Origin: Dryomyza anilis
Lineage: Eukaryota > Arthropoda > Insecta > Diptera > Dryomyzidae
Reading direction: 5' to 3'
DNA: 64,000 nucleotides
Assembly: GCA_951804985.1 (NCBI GenBank)
Contig: OX638132.1
Span: 106,239,737-106,303,736 of the forward strand
Positions 12,201 through 24,200 of the stretch are shown in pieces; position 1 is the stretch's first letter, and every line of letters starts with the position of its first letter. The notes beneath the pieces were generated by a model, which was given only the letters and a program-made list of their open reading frames with translations, was not told where the DNA came from and did no database searches. Made by a program: the position numbers and the translations under genes.

Positions 12201-15200
12201 CAAAATTTCTCTCTTATTTTTGAGATTTGGAAATGCCTGAAAGAAGAGAAAATAATATTTTGTATCTGTATGTCTGTGAAATTATTTATATTGGTTCCAC
12301 CAAGTACATGAAAAATTGGTATAATCACATATTTAAGATCCCAAATCCATCGTGGAAATGCCCATATGTACTGAACTTCGCGAGCCTTCAATCATCTATT
12401 TGAAACTAATAATTTTAGTCACGCTGACATTTTAAGCTGCCGTGCCAAATCGATTGGAAATTGAAGCCAAAAAGGCAGCCAGATTGAAGTGCAGAAAGCC
12501 ATCAATAACCGTATCGCAGGCAGACACACTTAAAATTAATGTCACACGCAAATATTTGCGAACGATTAAAATAGAAATAGTAAAAGACACAAACAAGAGC
12601 TCGCGAGCTCGTGCTTGTGCGTAGGCTTAAAAAACAACACCAGCGATGTCAAAAAATTAATATGAAGCAGTTAATGGCGTCTGCGAAATGCCGTCAACAC
12701 AAACCATTCAAAATATCCTGCGGCAGGTTATATTTTCCTTTTAAACGCAAGACACTTGAGATACCAACCAAGACGCACCTCAAATGGAAGAGACAAAGAT
12801 CCACGTAAAGACAACAGGTTCAGAACTCGTGCAGAAAGCATGAAGAAAACTTAAAAAAATGCGCTGGCAGAAAATTGAAAGTCTTCCAGGTTAAACAAAG
12901 AAAACAAAATAAAAAATTGGTTGGGGATTTATTTTTATTTGCAGCAGAGGATATACTGCATAGTAGAATCGTTAGATGGGAGACACAATGAATTAATTTT
13001 TAATTGTACAGGACACTCATACGACATGTGTTACGTCTAAAAAGGGTACGGTTCTCGCAAGAATAAGAAAGATACCAAATGGCGCATTGTTTATTTGAGG
13101 TCTTAATTGCTGAGTAAGAGTATCTCAATTATGTTATACAATTCAAAACTTTCTCCATATACCCTACAAACCATGTGACGATAATATGCATATAAATCCG
13201 ATATAATAATGATAAATTTTCGATATAAAACTCAAACTATTTGGAAATTTTATTTGCTTTTAAATTTGTTTATCGAAAATAAAACTATTTGCGATATCAT
13301 CCCGATATCTATAAGGACAAAAACCACAATATCATTTTAGATACGTGCGTTTTATCGTTTTCGAATCATTATAGATTATCGAAAATGACAATTTGAACGT
13401 GTAAACGATATCTTTTCGATATCATTAAATTATCGTTTTGTTTGCTGGGTAGTGATCCAACAATACTTATGGTATCTAGATTAGATCGATTACACCACTC
13501 AACAAATCGAGAAGACAATTTGCTGTGGTATATTATAATTCTTGAGATATTTATCTGCGAGTTTTTTATATTCTTTCCTTTATTATAAATATTAGTACTT
13601 CATTTTAAAATTTTATTTATTTCAAAAATCGATATTATTAATATTCATATGTTTATGTACCGAATGTATTGAAGTAATTTATAAAAAAATTATTTATAAA
13701 ATAAAAATAGTATGCTTTGAGTACAAATATAACACGCACAGCTCAAAATGGTGAGAGTTCGGTCGAAGTTCTATACAGGACTGTAGCGCCAAACTATTAT
13801 TATTATTATGCGAGGGTCTAGAACAAGAAATTGTATTTAGGGTGTGTGCGAGTTTTAATAAAGACTAAAATAAATTAATCGTTTAACTATTCAATATAGC
13901 AAATTTTCGAATAATCTAAATTGAACACAATTGGACGACAGCAAACACACAGATGATTATCTATTGATTACCGATTTTATGGAATTTCGGTTATCGAATA
14001 GCGATCGAATTAAAACCAGATCTCTAGGTGTTTTTTTTTTAATTTACCAAAGCTCGGGGGATGACCCTTATTTATGCAATGCATAGTATTGATCGTAGGA
14101 AAGGATTATAGGTAAGAGAAAGAGAGCAAAGATGGAGTAGTGTCGGTGGATGTTTGTTTTGAATTTGCAAATATCAATAATGTCGTGAAAACAGACGCAG
14201 GGACATTGTTCCACAAACACACAAAAAAAATTCACCAACAACCAGTATTCATCACATTGATGATTTCATTCATTGAAATAAAATCGTATTTTTTTCAGTG
14301 TTTTTTATTTTTAATATTTTTTATATCATCAAATTTCAAACAAAAATTGGTTTCCATTTACACATTTAAGTATTTATAATTTTTATAAGATTTATGATAT
14401 TTAAATTTGATGACCAAAATTCATCAATATAATGTTCACTTTTTCATTAATATGATGAAATGGAGGCTTCGACTAGCAATTAGCAATTATATATTATAAA
14501 TCATATAAGAATTATAAATACATAAATGTGAAAATGGAGACAAATTTGTGTTTGAAATTTGATGTTAAAAAAATATTGAAAATGAAAAACATTTAAAAAA
14601 TACGTTTTAGTTCAATAAATGAATTCATCAATATGATGAATTCAGGTAGTTGGTGAAATTGTTAATGAAATTTTTTATTGAACGTATCTTAAGACTGAAG
14701 AAACATTAAACTTTGAGTACAAACATAGAGCTCGGACTAAGTTCTTCACAGGACTGTAGTTCTAAACTACTACTATATTACGTTTTTTTTAACACAATAC
14801 GTCATATGAAATAAAAAAAAACCTGTTGCTAAAGTTGTTTCGTTCAAATTTCCAGGCTACGTTCAGATTACTTTAAACTCAGACAATACTCGAACAACGC
14901 AGTTTTTCTGCTTTCAAATATTTTACAAAACACCCATTAATAAATCGATTTTAAAATTATTTGAGTGGAAATTTTCATGCAAAGTTAAATAATATTTTTT
15001 AAAGCAGTAATGATTTAATTTCTTTGAATTTATTTTAGACTAATCTCTTTGGCTCGGTTTTCACAATGTCAATTTGTGTCATATACATGTTTGAAAATTG
15101 CACAAATTTTTTCTGGTTCATCAATGTCAAACATTCATATTGGACTTTTGGTTTCGTTTGTTATGGTAAATAGTCATTTTAAATTTCGATTGTTCTGCAT

Positions 15201-18200
15201 AGTAAACATACGATTATGAAAAAAACTGACACAAATCGAACCAGTGAAAACCTATCCTTAAACAAAATATAAATTAAACGGATTTGTTTAAATTTGAACA
15301 TTTTAAAATTTTATATTAAAATTTAAATTAGCAAATGAAACGCATAAACGTCAAAAAGTTCTAAAGTCACGACTTCAATTGCAGATTTCCTAAATTATTT
15401 GTGTTTCGCATAAGGTCTGCTGATATCCTGCTGCGCCCAATCTTTCCAAGGGGCCTCATTGACAGCGAAAGCAATTGTCTGATTCAACAAAATTCAGCGC
15501 GAAAACCGAAATGATTTAGAAATGTTTTGGTTATTTTCTTTTTCAACTCTTGACATAAACTGTTCGCATTTTATTATAGGGTTTGTGTAGTGGTTCAACT
15601 CAATCTTCAAGTGGCTTGTGCGAAGTAGTTGTTTAAGTTAATTGATATATTTTGGTCGGAATGTAGTCTGTCTGCACGCAGTGGCTTCATGTCTGAAGAT
15701 TGTCGCAATTTGTGTGCGTTCTTGTCATGTTTGTGCTTTTCGAGTCAAAATATGAAACAAATTTAGATTTTTTTCATTCTTTTCATTTTTTTCATTTTGT
15801 GCTACACATACTAGCCGCAATTTTGTGCGAAAATATGCAAATGTTCTCGATTGAATGTATTTAATCGTGGTAGTAGCTAGACAAAGTCGTTGGGAGTTTT
15901 GACGCAGCACTTGGTGACTACATATATAACATGAAAAAAAAACTCAGCTCAAAACTCTAAATATCAAATTTAAATAATAAATTAAGTACACAAAATAACA
16001 AAAATGCAAAAATTGTAGCTTTATATAAAAAAATAAAACTCTTTTAAAAATGCTGAAAGTAAGAGTAAATAATAGAAAAATTAAGGCTTCGATATCAATG
16101 CGAATAGATGGAGAAATCAGACGATATCGGATCCGTACTCGTATCGATATCGAGCGTCAAATTGGACCTACATGGTAGGTAGTTCTGTCGGAGTTTTCTG
16201 TATACGAGAAATGTTTCGAAATCGGAACGATATAGAGTCAAAAATGATCAAAGTTCGAGATTGCTGCGAAATATATTGCGGTATCGATTTAATAAATGTT
16301 AAATTATCGTATCCGTATTTGAATGTACGAAAATTTTTAAAAATTAAAATCGACAGAGCAATGAGAGTATCCGTTTCATGCAGACCGGGTAGCTTCAAAA
16401 TAAAGTCAGAATCAATTTGATATCTCATACCGTTCTCGCTTTATAAATGTATTTTCCTACGGTTCCTTATTTTGAAAATTTAGAAAATATCTGTTTTCAA
16501 TTATTTAAAAAAATAAAAAAAATAGATTTGGATGAAATTTTTACAAAATATGGATTTGAAATTTTTCAATAAGAATTCAAATTTTCAATGAAAATTTAAT
16601 TATTCAATAATAATTATTTTTTTCAATATATATTTAATTTTGAAATTTTTCAATCAAAATTCAAATTTTCAAAAAAACAATAAATTTTTACTAAGAATTA
16701 GATTTTTCAATCAAAAATCAAATTTTCAATACAAATTCAAATTTTTCAATAAAAATTACATTTTTAAATAAAAATTAAAATTTTCAATATAAATGCAAAT
16801 TTTCAATATAAATTCGTATTTTCAATAAAAATTAAATGTTTCAATATAAATTCAATTTTTAATCAAAATTCAAATTTTCAAAAAAAAAAATCAATTTAAA
16901 AATAAAAATGCCCTTTTTCAATAAATATTAAAATGTTAAATAGAAATTAAAATTTTCAATATCAATTCAATTTTTCAATCAGAATTATTCAAAAATATAA
17001 ATTAAATTTTTCAATCAAAATTCAAATCTTAAATTTGAACACTGTAGTTAAACCGAGCACCCTTTAAATCAGTCTTGTATCTTAAAAACCGTGACAAGAA
17101 TCACTGTACGAAGTTGTATTCCAAACATTACAATAGATATTAATTAACCCTTTTCACAGTTTCACATTTTTTAACAATCAGCAACTACTCCTAAAATACG
17201 ACACCAAAAAAACTTAGGGCTCTGTCAAATAGAACAACTGTGGCATTTCACTTTTATTTGGGATGCAATAATCAAGTTGACGTTTCTGTGTTAAAATGTG
17301 ATATGCATATCACATGGTACGAGTACCAGACTAAAATACGATGAACTGTGAATACGTTAATTGTTTTGTTGTTATTATTCCTTATATTAAATATATTGTG
17401 CAACACATTATGATTAAGTGCATTTTAGAAGACGATACAATCTTTTGTATTTGTGTTCTTCGAAGATGCTATCGATATAGTGTGCAACAAATACAATAAC
17501 AAATATGCACTATAAATTACAAAAGTTCTGTTGAAAAGTTTTATTTGTTTGTGCTTCAACAGACAATAAAATAAACCTTTGTTACCAGAGATGCACAAAA
17601 CTTAAAGAAATCTTTGGATTTTTGGATTCAGCTAAAACATTTTGTCCACAACCAACCCTTTCCCTATTCCCAAAATCAGCACACCCATTCTCCACACTTA
17701 AAAAATATGCGTACTCACCCAGCATGCGTATGACACGACTTTGCGCGCTGATCCCTCGATTAACATCGTAGCAGCGCCTTGGAACGGACTGCAGTAGGCG
17801 ACTCCGCTTCAGCTTCACCCCGATCAGCACGTACAGCACGCAGATAGCAGTCATTGGCCCACCGAAGAAGATGAAGCCCGATACGGCAAAGACATGGGCG
17901 AAGAAATCATTTTTCATCTGCAACAACAAAAACAACAAACCGACCACCATGACGAATATGAAGACCAAGGTTATAGAAAAATAGAAATATAGAGAATTAC
18001 ATTTTTAACTTATGTGCCCACATGCCTCGAAACACCCCAGTGCACAATGGAATGAATCGGTTAAAAAACGAACAAAATACTAAAAATCTGTACAATCTAT
18101 CTAACCAAAGTGAAATATCTTTATGATATCGAATATAGTCCCAAATTATCGTTTAAATATTAGAAGCACACTTAGCAGAAAATGTCCTCCTGCACTTAAA

Positions 18201-21200
18201 GGTACAATCATTGATTTTGTGGTTTATGTATTAATCGTTTTTTCATATTAATTCCAAAATTTTCTAATAAATATCCAGTACAATTAATTTAATAATTTCA
18301 ATATTATTGAATCTTATACAATGAAAACTATTAAAATTGTAAGAAGTATTATTAAGTTTATTTTAATGTTCGCTTTGTGCGTCATTCTGCTAGTTTTCTG
18401 AAAATTATCGGAAAATAATGAAACTATTTTTAAGATAAAACATTTAATTCGAATATACCATAAAAATTATGATTTATATTTAACAGAGTGGATTAATGGT
18501 ACAAACAAACTATTTCATTAATGGTTTGAATATTATTAAACTAATGTTATGCACCCCATTCAACCATTTTAATAGTACAAATAAATGTTTTACTAATAAA
18601 ATATATTATTTTATCTCGTTGTATACAGAATTGTATCAAAATCATAAAAATTAGATTGGAACAACGGTTAAATAGAATTTTTAATTTGAATTGAATATTT
18701 AAATCTTCAATTGAGATTTGAATTTATTTCAAATTCAAAATTTTAGATTTAAAGTTAAGAAATTTGAAATTTATAAATCTTAAATTGAAAGTTGGTTTTG
18801 AAGCTCATACAGTTTCGAAATTTTATTTCAATTGAATTTAATTAGAATTGAAATATGAACTTGTGTCTGTAAAAACCTTTTGAATTGATAACTCTTTTCC
18901 CATTTTATGTTTTCACAATATTTTTTATGATTCGGTAGAGATTTCGGGAGAGATCTATACCCAAAGCATTAAGTTTACATGGTTTTTTAATAACTTAATA
19001 TGATTTCACTTTAATGTAAGAATTTCTATTAGGAATTTCCTTAATCAAATTTGAGTATTGAACATCTTGAATTTGAATTGTAGTTTTGAAATTTTTTTTA
19101 TCGAATTAAAGTTTAATTAAAAATATAAATTAAAAATACCAATTTTGATTTTAATTGGATTTTTTAATACATTTTATTTAAATTAAAGATTAATTGAAAA
19201 TTTTTGATGATTCATGGACTTTTAATTGAATATTAATTAAGATATTTGTAATTTAAATAAATATTATTGTTGATTGTTTTGAACTAAATGAGAAAATTTT
19301 ACTATAGTTAAAGTAGATTTTAGTTTGATATTGATTAAATTGAAATTTCATTGAGAATGAATTTGAATTAATTTACAAATTTAATTTAATTAGAATCTAA
19401 TTGAATTTTTATTAAATTGAGAATTTTTAAAATTAATTGAGAAATTAAATTTGACAGAGAAACATAATTTAACTAAATCAATCTTTAGTTGATTATTTAT
19501 GTCTTCCACAATACAAATTATTTTTATTTTTTTTAACCACTTTTTCGAAAATATATCCCATAGTACTGTGCAGAGCAAGCAACAATTTTTTTGTTCGCAT
19601 TATGATGACCCGTCGAAACATTTGGCTCGCTCTGTCATAGCCGAAGTAGGAGGGGTATCTTAATTCGCACAAGAATAAACTTCGTGCTATGAACTCTCTA
19701 TGAACTTTGGTTGACTGTTTCGAAACTCAATTAATCATTGTTTGGAAAAGAAGCCCAAAGCAAAGTGGAAAACTACAACATGTTTAATTCGATTAAAGAC
19801 TCCTCCGTACCTCCCTTATCGTAATACCAATAAATACAACAAATAATTTGACCAGAATTTACTAATGAGTCATGCGTTTTTCGCGAGTACGATTGGGCAT
19901 TATTTTTGGGAATTCTGGAAAATAGTTTCGACGTCACTTACCGTGCACATGACACCATTATTTTGTGGCACTACCGCGAATTGCATCGCCTGTGGCAACG
20001 CCAGCAGAAACGCCGTCACCCAGATGGCGAAAATGAATTTAATCGCACGAGACAGCTTCGACATCGTGTGTTGCCTGCAATTACAAGAAGAAGAAGAATA
20101 TGACGAATAAGAAGAACAGTTGATATAATAAAATGGCGAACATGTTGTACGAAATAATTAGAATGAAATTGAATTCAAAAATGAAAATAAATTGAATATA
20201 ATTCACCAACATTTCATTAGAATCCAACTTGAATTATGAAATTTATTCAACTTTTTTTTTTAGAAAACCTGAATTAATTTTATTTTTGCTTTTTTTTAAT
20301 TTATAACGTTATGAAATGTTAATAAAGTATTTAATTTAATGTAAAAAACTTAGAGATTTTTCTTTAATAACTATACTGTGCAACAAATTCCATAAAATTT
20401 CATATACAAAATATCTGACCTATATTTTAGAGTTAAATTTTCATTATCTTCAGATACTTGAGTAATTTAAACTTAGAATCTACGTATGTTATGTTCAGGT
20501 AATATTTTCTGAAAATGCAACACATGTAGTTTTCCAAAACTTTTTAAATAATCGAAATCGTTCGATATAAACCAGAGCCACAGAGCATCTTTGAACTTTG
20601 AATTGAATAAATATAGTGGTATGTAAAAACCAGGCCTCGCTTTTATTTGGATTTACATATTGGTAACTTTTTATCAAATAGGAATTATTGATATGTTTCG
20701 TCCCCAAGTTGATCTCGCCAATTATTATGATATTTTGGTTTTGCATACTACTTATTACCGTACGTTCCGTATTTTCTGACTTATGTGGCAATAATTCCTA
20801 AAGAAAGCCAAAACGCGGAGTCATATAAATCGAACTATAAATATTTTAAATCGATCGGTGATTTAAAAATATTATAGTTTTTCTGAAATCCCAAATATAT
20901 CTCTTTGATAACTTGTTTAAATTTTGGAAAAAAATGTCCTTGAACATTTTTAGGGCAAATTCAAAAACACATGCATTCAGTGAAATATCGTAAAACGCGG
21001 ATTCCAATAAGTCGATAACGACCCGGTGGATTTTAAAAATCTAAGGCTCTTCAAAGAGGCTGAACAAATCTCCTTAATGACTTTTTTTGGATTATTAAGA
21101 AAAATGACATTGAACATTTTGGGGGCCAATTCAAAAATACGTATAATGTGGAATTTCGCAAAACGTCATTTCCAAAAAAAAGTCATCAAGGAGATTTGTT

Positions 21201-24200
21201 TAACCTCTTGAAAGAGTCTTGGATTTTTAAAATCCACCGGACTGTTACCGACTTATTTTAATCTGCGTTTTTGCTTTGTTTAGGAGTTAAGTCAGAAAAT
21301 ACCGAACGTAAGGTTCTAAAATTTTGTATTTTTGTTCTTATACATAAGTAGTATCCAGAATATCATAACAATTGTCGAGATTGCCTTGCAAGCCGAATTT
21401 TCCTATTTGACAAAAATCACCCGTATTCAATATTTAAATACGTATTATAAGAATTTTTAGATAAAAGAAATATAATGGGAATTAATCCATATATAAAAAT
21501 ATATTTGATAAAAACTGGCTCATTAGTCTCAATTTCGACAAATTTCGACAAATTTCCACTACAATTTAACATTTGATATAGAGTTTCCGTACAGGTAGTT
21601 TCGCTGTCACTTTTGTCAAATAAATCCAAACATTGGTTATGTGGAAATTGAAACGAAAATGTTGTCAACAGACACATTTTCAAATCAATATTCTGATGTT
21701 TTCTGCCACATTTTTGGCCAGATAAATAATTGAAATTTATAAGGAGTTGGATTGCAATATATCTTGGTAAGTTTGGTTGCAAATTATCCGCGGACAGATC
21801 CAGTTTTGTGCACTGTTTTCCTCTGTTAACTTCAATCTGTTAAATTCCACTTCCACATAACCAATGTTTTCGGCAGCAACGCCAGCAAACTCTGAAGGAA
21901 TCTCTATTAAAAATCTATACTCTATGGTGAAATAGATAAAATCAAACAATCTTACGGAAGGAAACTATATCTGGATATCACTACAGAAGACAATAGATTT
22001 TGATTTACAGCAAATTTAGTTCAGTGTAAAGCAAAAGCTAGGTCACAGCGTAGAACGTATATTCTCATCATACAAAAAAGTTTGGAAGGATTAATGGCAT
22101 TCATTTGTTTCTGGAAGGAAAACAGTTTCCTTATATAAAGGAAAATTTACCTGAAATAGCGTCAAGTTTAATTTTACTTATTATAGGGAAGGTTTTTCCT
22201 TAATAGTAGTAAAATTTCCTTATTATTGAAAATTTTCCTTAGGATAAGGAACATTTTCTAAAACTGTGAAAGTTTTCTCCTTAACGCTATTTCAAGTACA
22301 TTTTCCTTATTATGAGGAAACTTTTTCTCAGTGTAATAACCGATTTCGATTTTTTTTTAAAACGTTTGGGTGCAAGATGTGTTACTTGTTAAAAAATTCT
22401 GTAAATAGCGTAGGTAGATGCTGAGATTTAAAGACTTAAGTAACTCAATGTACGATATTGGGAATTTGTACAAAAAAATAAACTTAAAAATATAACTCGA
22501 AGTGATAGAAACATTCTGTAAATGAGGATATTCATTGTTTTCCGATGCCTAACCGAAATTTCAGTATATGACTTTATTTTATAATTTGCAGCACAATTTA
22601 ATTATTATTTCAGTGGAAAACTTATAGCAAAATCTAAAATCGCGCAATTACAGTCGGCATCTTGCGAATTTCTCAACGCACCGTGGGTTTTAATGAATCG
22701 CTCGAGCTTAGCAACCGACATGCACCAGAGCATCTCATCGAATCCACGAGTCTGCTAATGCTATGAAAAACATTTGAGAAAGAAAATTGAAAATGTGGGC
22801 ATCCATTATATTAGCTCACAATGGAGTCGCAGACAATGCAGAAATGCGTGCTGTACGTGTCTACGCATAGGAATTCGAGACAGTTGAGAAAAAAATGTTT
22901 TTCTTTTAATTTTTTTTTATTCATTTCTTACTCACCTGAAAGGATGACAGATGGCTATGTAGCGCTCCACCGTGAAGGCGGTTATCGTCAGCACCGTGGC
23001 ATTGGCTGCCGTTTCCGAAAATATTCCCTCTAATTTGCACAGCAAATCGGTGAACGGATACCCATACGGATACCAGGTGTTATAGAGCTCCTGCGGCATA
23101 CCTGAAAAATAAGAAAGATTTTTACTCTAAAACTGCATCAACTTCAAAGGTAGTGATGAGGAGAAAAATAAAGGGCCGACTGTATTATGGCAAACTGCTA
23201 AAGCGTATCCAGGAAATAAGGTTTTATCACTTTTTACCATAAATAACAACAGTAGGATATATAAAAACGACACTTTATTCAAACATTCACATAAGAGTTT
23301 ATGCAATTAACACATATGTAATTAAATCTAAAACAAATACGAACTCCGCTTGAGTTGTGGGATTTCCGAAGGACATAAACACGCCCGCGGACAAACAAAT
23401 CACTCACACTTATTGCGTACTCCATACACATTCTAAGAATCCCCATAAAGATAATTTCGCACACAAACAACTACGAGTCAAGAGTCGATAACAGTGGAAA
23501 ATTACACACCCTACATTTTTGACTTTCATGCTTAAAGAGCACTAGTAGAATTGTTTTAAAATTTATGAATTTGCTATATTTTTCCCCTGAAATTACACTA
23601 GACAACAAATGAAGGCCTTTTGTATTTATCCACGGTTCCGATGAACTTAAAGAATCTAATCAGGACCCCATAATCCGTTTATTCAGATTACCTCAAGTTT
23701 TTGAGTAAATAGATAATACAAATATATGGCAATTCTCGTGTTTTTCTACATAATTTGGACTGTAACTCTTTACATATTTAAGTTTTCTATTTAACTTCCT
23801 TTGCAAAAAGAAAGTAAGAGGAGTCATGGAATATTAGATCAAGTCTGATATTAGATACATGCTTTTATTTAATTATGAAAATCATAGATGTTATGCAATA
23901 AATAATAAATACACCTTGAAATTTTTATTTTTTTCGTTTGACTGGCCATAACTTTGGTCAGATCCATCCGAATTTTCTGTGGTTTATTTCAAAATATTAG
24001 CTGAACTATTCTCAGTGAAATACAATAGAAATGTGATCTAAAACTCAAATATGTAAAAATTTAAACACCAAAATATGTAGAAAACACGAAAATTGCCATA
24101 ACATGTTGTTACAAAAATTCTGTCCACGGAAAACTGTTCTACAAGTTCGTATCACTGGATTTGTATAAAATGAAAAATGCACTTATATTTGGTTTTAACT

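Noticed and set aside
12442..12808. Two basic frames in intron 4 as a nested gene
   Set aside because: Different frames, no shared family, ordinary intron composition around them.
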